Positions 1-8,688 of a DNA stretch of 64,000 bases are shown piece by piece. Source of the stretch: Bacteroidales bacterium (GTDB taxonomy: Bacteria; Bacteroidota; Bacteroidia; Bacteroidales; UBA932); the NCBI GenBank assembly GCA_017452265.1, contig JAFTMS010000010.1, positions 1 through 64,000 on the forward strand, in the 5' to 3' direction. Position numbers and translations under genes: made by a program. Numbering within the stretch: the first letter of the stretch is position 1; the number at the start of each line of letters is the position of its first letter. The notes beneath the pieces are model-generated. The model worked only from the letters and a program-made list of their open reading frames with translations. It had not been told where the DNA came from and ran no database searches.

Positions 1-94
1 GGCGAATGACGGAATCTGAAAACTCATATATATCGCAGATTGATGATAGACCAAATCAAATTTTATCCTGCAATAATGAAAAATGCACCGTCCT

Positions 95-125
95 TTTGCT
101 CGTTCATAAAAAAGTTGTACCTTTG
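95..125 (+). promoter_or_regulatory. Orphan Bacteroidota-type promoter
   Basis: TTTG at 95-98 and TACCTTTG at 118-125 are separated by 19 bp, an exact match to the Bacteroidota -33/-7 architecture. What it would transcribe is unclear: only a short reading frame (133-246) follows before the susC control region. Confidence 0.5.
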
Positions 126-410
126 TTCCAAGATGAGTTGTACATCAATGCAAATCACGCAAGTATGTAGAAATCAGAACAGTTGCCAACTCATTACCTC
201 GTTCTTGAACTTTCCGCATAAACTATTTATTCTTAGCGGATTATGAGATTATTCCAAATATAAATAATATATTTGACAAACAATGCCGGAATCCGATACA
301 ATTGATGCAGTGGTTTCTTTACGTCAGCTTTGAGATCTTTGCTGTTTTTTGCTGCGAAACATGATTGATGCCATATGAAAGTGATTAAATGTTTTAAAAT
401 CCGGCAGAGT

Positions 411-428
411 AAAAACGGGCACGTGCCC
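411..428 (+). promoter_or_regulatory. Candidate LacI-type operator, copy 1 (GGGCACGTGCCC)
   Basis: The 18 bases AAAAACGGGCACGTGCCC occur here and, identically, at 24856-24873 in front of the glycerol-1-phosphate dehydrogenase gene. The last 12 bases are a perfect palindrome with a central CpG, as LacI-family operators usually have. Copy 2 lies next to the divergent LacI gene at 23735-24808, so that regulator is the likely ligand (inference). Here the site lies about 100 bp upstream of the predicted susC transcription start. Confidence 0.6.
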
Positions 429-436
429 TAAATTAT

Positions 437-449
437 TAAAACGTTTCAA
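437..449 (+). promoter_or_regulatory. Candidate LacI-type operator (TAAAACGTTTCAA), copy 1
   Basis: The 13 bases TAAAACGTTTCAA contain the AAACGTTT core typical of LacI-family operators. The exact reverse complement lies at 16014-16026, directly in front of the gene for the LacI/FAD-oxidoreductase fusion, suggesting that protein binds both sites (inference). Confidence 0.5.
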
Positions 450-499
450 TTTTTAGAAAAGAAAATTGCTCTTGTTTCGGGTGTTTTTCTCATGAAAAC

Positions 500-531
500 T
501 TGTATTTCTTGGAACGATTTATCTATATTTG
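500..531 (+). promoter_or_regulatory. Promoter of the susC operon
   Basis: TTG at 500-502 and TATATTTG at 524-531 are 21 bp apart, fitting the Bacteroidota -33/-7 consensus. The susC start codon follows 35 bp after the -7 box. Confidence 0.6.
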
Positions 532-566
532 CCCCATAAATAGTCCAATTAACTTAAATAAACCAC

Positions 567-3500
567 ATGAAATCAAATTCAAGCACGGCTCTGAAATCCC
601 TCATCCTGATGCTGCTTTGCGCAGTCATGTCATGGGGGGGGGAATTGTCAGCAGCTGATCCTTTGCGGATCAAAGGAACGGTGAGCGATCAGGATAATTA
701 TCCTCTCGCTGGCGCAGCTATTCAGATTGAAGGTACTTCCGTCGGTACGATGGCAGACGAAAAGGGTGAGTTCACCATCTCGGCGGAGAAGGGACAGACC
801 CTCATCATTTCCTTCATCGGATTCCAGGACAAGACCGTAAAGGTCACCGATCAGCTCGCTTACTTCATCAATCTCGACCCGGACACGAACTTCCTCGAAG
901 AAACTGTCGTAGTCGGTTATGACACCCAGAAGAAGGTGAACCTCACAGGTTCCGTTTCTTCTGTTTCGACCGAACAGTTCAAGAACAGGCCGATCGTACA
1001 GGCTTCCACGGCGCTCCAGGGTATCGCCCCGGGTGTGACGGTCACTACAGGCGGCGGTGAGCCGGGTGCAGACCAGGGAAGCATCCGCATCCGCGGTCTC
1101 GGTACGTTCGGAAGCTCAAGCGCATCTCCGCTCGTCCTCATCGACGGTGTGGAAGGTGACATGAACGCCCTCGACCCGACTACGATCGACAAGATCTCAG
1201 TCCTCAAGGACGCTGCGTCATCCGCTATATATGGTTCGCGCGCGGCAAACGGTGTGATCCTCATCACGACAAAACGCGGTAAGGAAGGACATTCGTCAGT
1301 CACCTACCGTGGATATGTCGGCTGGCAGACTCCGACCGTCATGCCTGAGAACGTCACGCCTGAGGAATATATGACCCTCAGGAACGAGACTTTGGTAAAT
1401 GACGGATCGTCGCCTCTTTACACTCAGGAATACATAGACAACTACCGCAAGAACAACTGGCTTGATCCGGACAACTATCCGATGATCGACTGGCAGAAGC
1501 GCCTCATCACGGGCAGCGGTTTCACCCACAACCACGCGGTGACTCTTACAGCCAGCACGGACAAGATCAAGACAATGACCTCGTTCAGCTACCTCAAGCA
1601 GGACGGTATCATCAAGTATACCGACTTCCAGCGCTACAACTTCCGTAACAACATGGACGTCAAGCTTCACGAGAAGCTTACTTTCAGACTCGACATCGCC
1701 GGTTCATACGGCATCAAGAACATGCTCACCGAGCAGGGAAGCGTATTCACGTTTGCAAACGCACGTGACCCGCTCATGCTTGCACAGTGGTCTGACGGTA
1801 ATTATGCGGCCTTTACCGGAGGTTCGCTCAACATACTTCCTGTGATAGAGAACGGCGAAGGCGGACGCAAGACTCAGGGTAACCTCAAGCTCAACGCGGC
1901 TGCATCCCTCACGTTCAAGCCTTGGGAGTGGCTCACCCTCGAAGGAAAGGTGGCTCCGAGGTTCCTCTGGAATACGAACCATACCTTCACCGACTATATC
2001 ACCTACTACTCGGATCCGTACGGAACAGTGTCCAACGCAACCAACGTGGAGCACAACAGCCTCTACGAAGGCCGTTCGCGATATTTTTACGGAAACTATC
2101 AGTTCACAGCTACGTTCGGCAAGAAGTTCGCCGGCGCCCATGACCTGAAGCTCCTCCTCGGTGCATCACGCGAGACGATGGATGGCAGCACGCTGAGCGC
2201 AAGACGTTACGACTATGCATATCCGGACTACGAGACAATCAACGCCGGTGCTGACAACGAACTGAAGGAGAACGGCGGTGCCCGCGAGCAGCTTGCCCTC
2301 CAGTCTTTCTTCGGACGCTTCAACTACAACTACAAGGAGCGCTACCTTCTCGAAGCAAACGTCCGCTTCGACGGATCGTCACGTTTCGCAAAGGGCAACA
2401 GATGGGGTGTCTTCCCTTCGTTCTCGGCAGCATGGCGTGTGACTGAAGAGCCTTTCATGCTCAATGCCAAGAATACGCTCACAGAACTCAAGGTACGTGC
2501 GTCATATGGTACGCTCGGTAATCAGAGCATCGGAGGATATTATCCTACAGCACAGACCCTTACGATATCATCATTCTCTGGTAACGACAATATATGGCCT
2601 ATAGTGGCCCTCAATACCCTTGCCAACAGGAACATCACTTGGGAGACATCGGAGATGTACGACGTCGGAATCGACGCTGTCCTCTGGAACAAGTTCTCTG
2701 TGACAGCGGACTGGTATTACAAGACCACCTACGGCATCCTCATGCAGCTCGACATCCCGTCTACCATCGGTCTCGGTGCGCCTTATCAGAATGCAGGTGA
2801 GGTGAAGAACGTGGGTTGGGAACTCGGCGTCGGCTATCACGACAACTGGGGTGACTTCTCGTTCGGAGTTGACGCGAACATTTCGGATGTCGTGAACGAA
2901 ATCACCGACATGAAAGGCACGTCGTCAGGAAGCTTCATACGCAATCAGGAAGGTTCTTCGGTGAACTCATTCTACGGATATGAGTGCCTCGGCATCGCAC
3001 GCACTCAGGAAGCCGCCGACAAGGTGAATGCTGAATGTCCTCAGTTCGGCCAGACAATCCTGCCCGGAGACCTTATTTATAAGGATCAGATCACGGTCGA
3101 TACAGACGGTGACGGAGTCGCAGATGCAGCCGACGGCAAGATCGACGAAGACGACAAGACCATCATCGGAAGCTCGATTCCGCGCTACACATACGGTCTC
3201 ACCCTCAACTTCGGATGGAAGGGCCTGAATCTCAGTGCTCAGTTCCAGGGAGTGGGCAAGGCTGATGCATACATCTCAGGCTACTACACTCAGCCGAACG
3301 TGCAGGGAGGTACATACCGCAAGGAACATCTTGACAGGTGGACGCCGGAGACTCCGAACGCAAAGTTCCCGAGAATGTCTGCAACGACGAGCCAGAACAT
3401 CGAGAACTCGTCATTCTGGATGGCTGACGCCTCATATCTCCGTCTGAAGAACCTTCAGCTCAGCTATGCTCTTCCGCAGAGCGTCGTGAAGAAGATGAAG

Positions 3501-3671
3501 ATCAAGGGACTCATGTTCTTTGCAAACGCAACCAACCTCTTCACGCTCACGAACTACTACGAGGGCTACGACCCGGAGTCTGTCTATTCAAGCGTAGACA
3601 GCATCACCACGGGAGCGGCAAACTATCCTCTGGTAAGCACCTATACATTTGGACTTGAGATTAAATTCTAA
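567..3671 (+). CDS. SusC-like TonB-dependent outer-membrane transporter
   Basis: A 1034-residue outer-membrane transporter that would import the substrate bound by its SusD partner. Residues 1-30 are a signal peptide; a carboxypeptidase-D-like domain follows (about 33-110), then the plug (VVVGYDTQKKVNLTGSV, IRIRGLGTFG, YGSRAANGVILITTKRG) and the 22-strand barrel ending in the aromatic LEIKF. Length is normal for the family. It opens a nine-gene co-directional operon; the SusD gene follows after 14 bp. Two LacI-type palindromes upstream suggest control by sugar- or phosphate-ester-responsive repressors rather than an ECF/anti-sigma pair, since no TonB-signalling N-terminal extension is present. 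A run of nine G at 634-642 sits in the signal-peptide codons and would switch the gene off if it changed length. The substrate cannot be told from the sequence. Confidence 0.93.
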   Translation: MKSNSSTALKSLILMLLCAVMSWGGELSAADPLRIKGTVSDQDNYPLAGAAIQIEGTSVGTMADEKGEFTISAEKGQTLIISFIGFQDKTVKVTDQLAYFINLDPDTNFLEETVVVGYDTQKKVNLTGSVSSVSTEQFKNRPIVQASTALQGIAPGVTVTTGGGEPGADQGSIRIRGLGTFGSSSASPLVLIDGVEGDMNALDPTTIDKISVLKDAASSAIYGSRAANGVILITTKRGKEGHSSVTYRGYVGWQTPTVMPENVTPEEYMTLRNETLVNDGSSPLYTQEYIDNYRKNNWLDPDNYPMIDWQKRLITGSGFTHNHAVTLTASTDKIKTMTSFSYLKQDGIIKYTDFQRYNFRNNMDVKLHEKLTFRLDIAGSYGIKNMLTEQGSVFTFANARDPLMLAQWSDGNYAAFTGGSLNILPVIENGEGGRKTQGNLKLNAAASLTFKPWEWLTLEGKVAPRFLWNTNHTFTDYITYYSDPYGTVSNATNVEHNSLYEGRSRYFYGNYQFTATFGKKFAGAHDLKLLLGASRETMDGSTLSARRYDYAYPDYETINAGADNELKENGGAREQLALQSFFGRFNYNYKERYLLEANVRFDGSSRFAKGNRWGVFPSFSAAWRVTEEPFMLNAKNTLTELKVRASYGTLGNQSIGGYYPTAQTLTISSFSGNDNIWPIVALNTLANRNITWETSEMYDVGIDAVLWNKFSVTADWYYKTTYGILMQLDIPSTIGLGAPYQNAGEVKNVGWELGVGYHDNWGDFSFGVDANISDVVNEITDMKGTSSGSFIRNQEGSSVNSFYGYECLGIARTQEAADKVNAECPQFGQTILPGDLIYKDQITVDTDGDGVADAADGKIDEDDKTIIGSSIPRYTYGLTLNFGWKGLNLSAQFQGVGKADAYISGYYTQPNVQGGTYRKEHLDRWTPETPNAKFPRMSATTSQNIENSSFWMADASYLRLKNLQLSYALPQSVVKKMKIKGLMFFANATNLFTLTNYYEGYDPESVYSSVDSITTGAANYPLVSTYTFGLEIKF
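634..642 (+). repeat. Poly-G tract (G9) in the susC signal-peptide region
   Basis: Nine consecutive G bases encode part of Trp23-Gly24-Gly25-Glu26. The frame is open with nine G. Homopolymeric G tracts of this length near the 5' end of surface-protein genes are classic slipped-strand sites; a change of one or two G would truncate SusC. Confidence 0.8.
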
Positions 3672-3685
3672 ATTCTGAGATCGAC

Positions 3686-5515
3686 ATGAAAAAAAGTTTG
3701 ATATATACATTATTCTGTGCCGCAATGCTTTGCACGGGATGTTCATTGGACAGATTCCCATTGAACGGCCCGTCATCAGGAACGTTCCCGGCAAGCGAGG
3801 AAGAGGCACAGGCAGGTGTGCTGTCTGCCTACAAGGCCATTGCAAACATGCAGAGGCAGTACTCGCCGTACACAAGGTTCTCCGACAACATCACTGACGC
3901 CTCATGCTACAGAGAGAACCACGCGGCCGCGACACAGTACAAGCAGCTGTGCCAGTCCATCGCGACTTCGGAGAATGTCGTTGTAGAAGACCTGTATGCA
4001 CGTATCTACAAGGCTGCCGGCCGTGTGCATATGGTTCTTGACAACCTTGAGAACATACGCCCGACGCTTTCCGACGACGAAGTGTTCTACCAGTTCAAGG
4101 CCGAACTCCTCTGCATCAGGGCCTTCCTCTACGACTGGGCCTGCCAGTACTACGGAGACATCCCTTTCATCGACCATAGCCTTACGCTCGAGGATTATGC
4201 TTATCCGAGGATGCCGCGTGAACAGGTCATAGATAAGATCCTTGCAGACATGGACGATGAGCTTCTCAACCACCTTCCGGTGTCGTGGAACAGGGATGAC
4301 TGGCGCGTTTCACGCCTCGGCCGTGCTGCCGCTTATACCCTCAAGGCACGTATCTGTCTCAACTGGGGACGCTACGAAGAAGCTGCACGCTGCTCGAAGA
4401 TAGCCATGGAGCTTTCGAAGGGAATCTACGAACTCACACCGCTCGACATCACTTATTGCGGCAAGAATCATGAAGAAGGTGAGCCTACATCCGAGGCTCT
4501 GTTCGGATTCACAGGCGAGCAGTCAAGCAAGGAATGGATGTGGGCAGTGGAGTACAGCCTCCTCACAGCAGCTAATACTCACGGCTCGATCTACGCATTC
4601 ACATCACGTGTGCACAACGGTGCGGCATATCAGGGCCCTACACAGGCCATGATGGACACGTTCCAGTGCATCGACGGCCTTTCGATTGCAGAATCTCCTG
4701 AATACGACTACAGGAAGCCTTGGGAGAACCGCGACCCTCGTCTCGACCTCTACGCACTCCGTCCGAACACACGTTACATGGGTATAGAATACACTACCGA
4801 CAAGACCAGAACCAAGGTTATCGACTACAATCAGGTGGACGAGAAGACCAACCAGATCGGAGTTCTCGTGACCAATCACGACGTGAGCGGCAACAAGTCG
4901 GAGTACGGTCCTAACGGCCCGAGCGGCCCGGGCGGCTACCTCTGGAGAAAGTTCTCATCATCGGAGTTCTATGGTCAGATCGTGGGAGCGTCATATCAGG
5001 ACGTCCTCGACTGCTGTCTCATCCGCTACGCTGAACTCCTTCTCATCGACGCCGAGGCGAACATCGAGATGGAAGGAGGAGACCTCACTCGCGCTGCGGA
5101 CGACCTCAACCGGATCAGGGCACGAGTAGGTATGCCTAAGGTGGACGGATCAAGCCGTGAGTCGCTCCGCAAGGCCCTCAGGTACGAGCGCAAGGTTGAG
5201 CTCTGTGCTGAAGGATTCCGCTGGTTCGATCTCCGTCGATGGGGCAATGAAGTGGCTGTAAAGGCCCTTAACGGCCCTGTCTATGCACCTGGCTTTGAAG
5301 ACAATATCTCAAATGCCATCCCTCAGATCGACGACAACTGGATTGTGAAGTATGACGAAAGCAAGACATGGGACGGAGCTGCCTGCAACCTCAGGAAGCT
5401 CACTTCATACGAACTCAAGTATGTCGAAGGAAAGGATGAGCTCTGGCCGTTCCCATACACAGAGATGCTGACTAACCCGGAAATAGGCTTCGGCAACAAT
5501 AACCCTGGATATTAA
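3686..5515 (+). CDS. SusD-like outer-membrane substrate-binding lipoprotein
   Basis: A 609-residue surface lipoprotein expected to form the lid of the SusC transporter encoded just upstream. The signal peptide ends in a lipobox with Cys19 (LCTGC). The N-terminal part shows the SusD-type start after the lipobox (LDRFPLNGP, then EEEAQAGVLSAYKAI), TPR-like helices follow, and the C-terminal SusD/RagB domain carries the usual RYAELLLIDAEANIE and ERKVELCAEGFRWFDLRRWG motifs. Length is at the upper end of the family. Fourteen bases separate it from susC and 20 bases from the next gene, so it belongs to the same transcript. Confidence 0.93.
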   Translation: MKKSLIYTLFCAAMLCTGCSLDRFPLNGPSSGTFPASEEEAQAGVLSAYKAIANMQRQYSPYTRFSDNITDASCYRENHAAATQYKQLCQSIATSENVVVEDLYARIYKAAGRVHMVLDNLENIRPTLSDDEVFYQFKAELLCIRAFLYDWACQYYGDIPFIDHSLTLEDYAYPRMPREQVIDKILADMDDELLNHLPVSWNRDDWRVSRLGRAAAYTLKARICLNWGRYEEAARCSKIAMELSKGIYELTPLDITYCGKNHEEGEPTSEALFGFTGEQSSKEWMWAVEYSLLTAANTHGSIYAFTSRVHNGAAYQGPTQAMMDTFQCIDGLSIAESPEYDYRKPWENRDPRLDLYALRPNTRYMGIEYTTDKTRTKVIDYNQVDEKTNQIGVLVTNHDVSGNKSEYGPNGPSGPGGYLWRKFSSSEFYGQIVGASYQDVLDCCLIRYAELLLIDAEANIEMEGGDLTRAADDLNRIRARVGMPKVDGSSRESLRKALRYERKVELCAEGFRWFDLRRWGNEVAVKALNGPVYAPGFEDNISNAIPQIDDNWIVKYDESKTWDGAACNLRKLTSYELKYVEGKDELWPFPYTEMLTNPEIGFGNNNPGY

Positions 5516-5535
5516 TATTGACTATGATACAGGAA

Positions 5536-7293
5536 ATGAAAAAGATATTTTATTTGGCGGCAGCCATGATCATTGCGGCTTCCTGCGCGACAGAGGAGCC
5601 GGGGTATCAGCCGGATACCAACTTGTACACCACAGGTGAGGTGAATCTCTGCGCTTCCATCGAGGACATCACCACAAAGATGACGATGGATGCGACCGGT
5701 CGAGGCATGTGGGTGTCAGGCGACAAGATAGCTGTGGCATGCTCTGACGGCACTTTCGTTGATTTTGAACTCAACGGTACCGGTGAGACCAAGCGTGCCG
5801 TCTTCACAGGAACCCTTCCTGAGGGAGCGACCCTCGGAAAGGTGGCTGTGTGGCCTGCTTCAGCGGTAGCGGGAATGGAAGGTGACAACCTCACCCTCAA
5901 GGTGCCTACCGAATATGCAACGGACAACATCGCCTTCGACGGCATCATGGTCGCGAATATCACTGACTCATGGGAAGTGACCTTCCGTCACGTGCTTTCG
6001 CGTCCTACATTCAAGATTGCAGGCGTTCCTTCATATGCTTCATACGTCGTTCTCGAGGCTGAGGGATATTCGCTCGGAGGTCGTCTGACAATGGATGTCA
6101 ACAGCGAGGACGGTCTTACAGGAGTAAAGGGCTCGCAGTCGCTCAAGGTTTCGCTCGTAGAGGCGGGAAATGCACCGACCTTCACGGTGAATGTGCCGGT
6201 GGCAGACTATCCTAAGTTCACGGCTACCTTCTACGATGAGAACGATAAGGTAGTCCACAGCCAGCAGCTTAATGAGTCTTCACTCCTCATGGCAAGGGCT
6301 ACGACTTCCACATTTGCCTACGCAATCGAGGGACTTCGCGAGAGGTTCGATCCTGTTGATGTCGAGTACGTCGAGGTCTGCGGCATCAAGTGGGCTAAGG
6401 GTAACCTTCAGGCAAAGCAGGGCGAAGCGCAGACAGGAATGCAGGACGGCTGGAGAATCGCACCTTATCAGTGGCATGGCTTTGTGTACGATCTTGCTGA
6501 AAACACGCTTTCAGGCAAGACCTATACATACAATCCCGACAAAGCGTCCGAGATGCGGTATGAGAACAACAACACCCAGTTCGAGCACTTCAACCTCGGA
6601 GGCCTTGCAAGAAATGCAAGATTCTATTCGGACGGCAACTGGCTGATGCCGGAGAACGGTGCTGACTTCGATATTTCAGGAAAGATATATACAGACCTTC
6701 AGGGTACGACCCTCGCTGAAGATCAGGCAAGATGGGCCAATTCAGGAACATTCACATCCAACAATTCGGAACTCTGGGGAGACCTTGCTTTCTGGGCATC
6801 AAGAGGCGCATACCGCACTCCTGCGAAAGCCGAGATGGACAAGCTCCTGACTGATGCATACATTCAGGTCGGTTGGGTCGAGACAAAGGACTTCGGTGAT
6901 GACAAGGATTTCAAGGTGTGGGGTATCCTTTTCTCTGATCCTGCCGACGGACAGGCAGCGGGCTACGACAACCGCGTCAAGACGGAAAGGAAGTTCACTG
7001 TCGAGGAGCTTGAGAACGGCCTCTTCCTTCCTAAATCAGGCCGAAGGAACAATGCATCATCAAATATAGTCATTCAGGCCAGAGTGCAGGGTACTTATCG
7101 TACGACGACTTTTGTCGGTGACGGAGAATGTACTTCAGGCGCTCCGGGCAAGCACCGCTGGTATGCTCATTCAATGCATATTACAGGCAGTTCGATATCA
7201 TGGCAGGGTACGGTCGGCAGCGCATATGATACTGCCGCTGGTTTCCTTATCCGACCTGTTGTCAACGAAGACTATGATCCGGACAACATCTGA
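5536..7293 (+). CDS. Fimbrillin/FISUMP-like lipoprotein, module copy 1
   Basis: A 585-residue predicted surface lipoprotein with lipobox Cys (MIIAASC). The start at 5536 (MKKIFYLAAAM) is chosen over the upstream TTG and ATG because it gives a normal lipoprotein signal with a CAGGAA sequence just before it. The first half (about 30-270) resembles fimbrillin-family (Mfa1-like) N-terminal domains, including WVSGDKIAVAC. The second half (about 280-580) starts with IKWAKGNLQ and ends with AGFLIRPV, resembling the FISUMP (Fib_succ_major) family of secreted beta-rich domains. It overlaps the following metallo-beta-lactamase gene by 20 bases. The same pair recurs at 8689/10469 and, fused, at 12954. 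A binding or presenting role for the partner enzyme is inference. Confidence 0.7.
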   Translation: MKKIFYLAAAMIIAASCATEEPGYQPDTNLYTTGEVNLCASIEDITTKMTMDATGRGMWVSGDKIAVACSDGTFVDFELNGTGETKRAVFTGTLPEGATLGKVAVWPASAVAGMEGDNLTLKVPTEYATDNIAFDGIMVANITDSWEVTFRHVLSRPTFKIAGVPSYASYVVLEAEGYSLGGRLTMDVNSEDGLTGVKGSQSLKVSLVEAGNAPTFTVNVPVADYPKFTATFYDENDKVVHSQQLNESSLLMARATTSTFAYAIEGLRERFDPVDVEYVEVCGIKWAKGNLQAKQGEAQTGMQDGWRIAPYQWHGFVYDLAENTLSGKTYTYNPDKASEMRYENNNTQFEHFNLGGLARNARFYSDGNWLMPENGADFDISGKIYTDLQGTTLAEDQARWANSGTFTSNNSELWGDLAFWASRGAYRTPAKAEMDKLLTDAYIQVGWVETKDFGDDKDFKVWGILFSDPADGQAAGYDNRVKTERKFTVEELENGLFLPKSGRRNNASSNIVIQARVQGTYRTTTFVGDGECTSGAPGKHRWYAHSMHITGSSISWQGTVGSAYDTAAGFLIRPVVNEDYDPDNI

Positions 7294-8491
7294 TGACTTC
7301 CATAGGACTGGTGTTATGCTGGCGTTGCTGCTGGGGCTTTCATGCTCCTGCAGCAACCGCCCGTATGATGCGCTTCCCGGAGAACCTCTTCCTGTATGGG
7401 AAGAAGGATATCTCGACATCCATTCCATCAATACCGGCAGGGGAGAGTGTACATTCTACATTCTTCCGGACGGAACGACCATGCTTGTGGATGCAGGTGA
7501 ATTCCATACCAGCGGCGCAAAGTATCCGATGGTGGATCAGAAGCCGGACACGCTTACACGTCCGTATAAGGTCTATGCAGAATACATAAAGAGATCGCTG
7601 CGTGGCGTGGTGAAGAATCCTTCGATAGACTACGCCTTGGCGACCCACTACCACATGGATCATATCGGTCGCATCGAAAAGGACTACGCCGTTTCCGACT
7701 CAGGCTATGTGCTCACCGGCATGATGGCCCTCTATGACGAAATTCCATATATGAAGCTCGTCGACAGATCCTGGCCGGAGTACAAGGACAATGACGAATG
7801 CCGCAATTGGGAACGCTTTGCAAGGAGCATGGCTGCCCGCGACGGGATGCAGCTGGAGAAATTCGAACTCGGCACCGACGGGCAGTTCACCCTCGCTCAC
7901 AATCCGCAGAAGTATCCCGATTTCAAGATATTCAACTGGCATGTCAACGGTCATATCTGGGATAATGGCGAAATCGTGGACTGCTGGAAGGGAAAGCCGG
8001 TGAGTGAGAACGGAGCATCTGCCGGATTCCTCCTTTCTTATGGAAAGTTCGACTGGTTCACCGGTGGTGATGCAGGAGACAACGGCAAGGTGGAGAAGCC
8101 TGTCGCCCGTGCAATCGGAAGGCCTATAGAAGCCATGAAGGGCCATCATCATATGAGCTGGCACACGATGACTCCTGAAATGCTGGAGATATTCCGTCCG
8201 CAGGTGGTCGTGAACCAGAGCTTCTATGCGCATCAGCCGTGGCCGGCGACCATGAAGAATGTGCTTGCGGCAGGAATGCCGGAGGGGCAGTTCCGTGACG
8301 TCTTCCTGACGAATCTCCATGACGACACCTATGCCGATGAGCCTGAGACACTTGAAAAGGTAAAGGACTATCGCGGGCATGTGGTTCTCAGAGTGCTTCC
8401 GGGAGGCGGCAGCTTCTATGTCTATATGCTCGACGACACTGACCTCGAGTTCAACGTAAAGGCCATATACGGCCCATATGAATGCAATTAA
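7274..8491 (+). CDS. Metallo-beta-lactamase-fold secreted hydrolase, module copy 1
   Basis: A 405-residue predicted lipoprotein with the metallo-beta-lactamase fold. Motifs in order are LVDAG, T-H125-Y-H127-M-D129-H130-IG (the metal-binding HxHxDH), GGDAG and MKGHHHMSW. Such ComEC/Rec2-type domains hydrolyse phosphodiesters in several families, for example the pneumococcal phosphorylcholine esterase Pce; the exact bond here is unknown. The start at 7274 overlaps the upstream gene by 20 bases and gives the signal RTGVMLALLLGLSC; an ATG at 7316 is possible but leaves almost no n-region. It is paralogous to the products at 10469 and the C-terminal half of the protein at 12954. Confidence 0.75.
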   Translation: MIRTTSDDFHRTGVMLALLLGLSCSCSNRPYDALPGEPLPVWEEGYLDIHSINTGRGECTFYILPDGTTMLVDAGEFHTSGAKYPMVDQKPDTLTRPYKVYAEYIKRSLRGVVKNPSIDYALATHYHMDHIGRIEKDYAVSDSGYVLTGMMALYDEIPYMKLVDRSWPEYKDNDECRNWERFARSMAARDGMQLEKFELGTDGQFTLAHNPQKYPDFKIFNWHVNGHIWDNGEIVDCWKGKPVSENGASAGFLLSYGKFDWFTGGDAGDNGKVEKPVARAIGRPIEAMKGHHHMSWHTMTPEMLEIFRPQVVVNQSFYAHQPWPATMKNVLAAGMPEGQFRDVFLTNLHDDTYADEPETLEKVKDYRGHVVLRVLPGGGSFYVYMLDDTDLEFNVKAIYGPYECN

Positions 8492-8511
8492 ACAACTAAT
8501 ACTGATAAGTT

Positions 8512-8670
8512 ATGAAGACAAAAACATTGAAGAAGGGCTATCTCGCACCAGAGATCGAGGTAGTGACATTACTGACAGAGGGTGTGCTCTGTTCAAGCCC
8601 GACTGGCTTTGGCATGGATGACATGGATATTATTGACGGTGAGGATTCCGGCTTCAACTGGAATGATTAA
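8512..8670 (+). CDS. Small protein of 52 residues with an acidic, Asp-rich tail
   Basis: The reading frame begins MKTKTLKKGYLAPEIEVVTL, continues with GVLCSSPTG and ends in an Asp/Glu-rich tail. Small proteins of this layout (basic start, a YxxPE-[IV]-E-VV stretch, a GVLC-S motif, acidic tail) are common next to fimbrillin-like lipoprotein genes in Bacteroidales but have no assigned function. It lies in the operon 20 bases after the first metallo-beta-lactamase gene and 18 bases before the next lipoprotein gene. A single cysteine could allow lipidation or disulfide bonding, but no signal peptide is seen. Confidence 0.6.
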   Translation: MKTKTLKKGYLAPEIEVVTLLTEGVLCSSPTGFGMDDMDIIDGEDSGFNWND

Positions 8671-8688
8671 TTGAGAGGAGGAACAAGA

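Larger units (their letters stand above)
1..566. other. Intergenic region upstream of susC
   Basis: No convincing gene is seen. The first half holds an orphan promoter (95-125) followed by only a 37-codon reading frame from the ATG at 133 to 246, which has no recognisable family and may be the stub of a lost gene. A second TAnnTTTG box lies at 268-275 without a clear -33 partner. The second half is the control region of the susC operon: two different LacI-type palindromes (411-428 and 437-449) and a promoter at 500-531. Confidence 0.6.

Noticed and set aside
40-246. 68-codon frame at the window start as a gene
   Set aside because: A consensus promoter lies inside it, the protein resembles nothing and no ribosome-binding site precedes the start.
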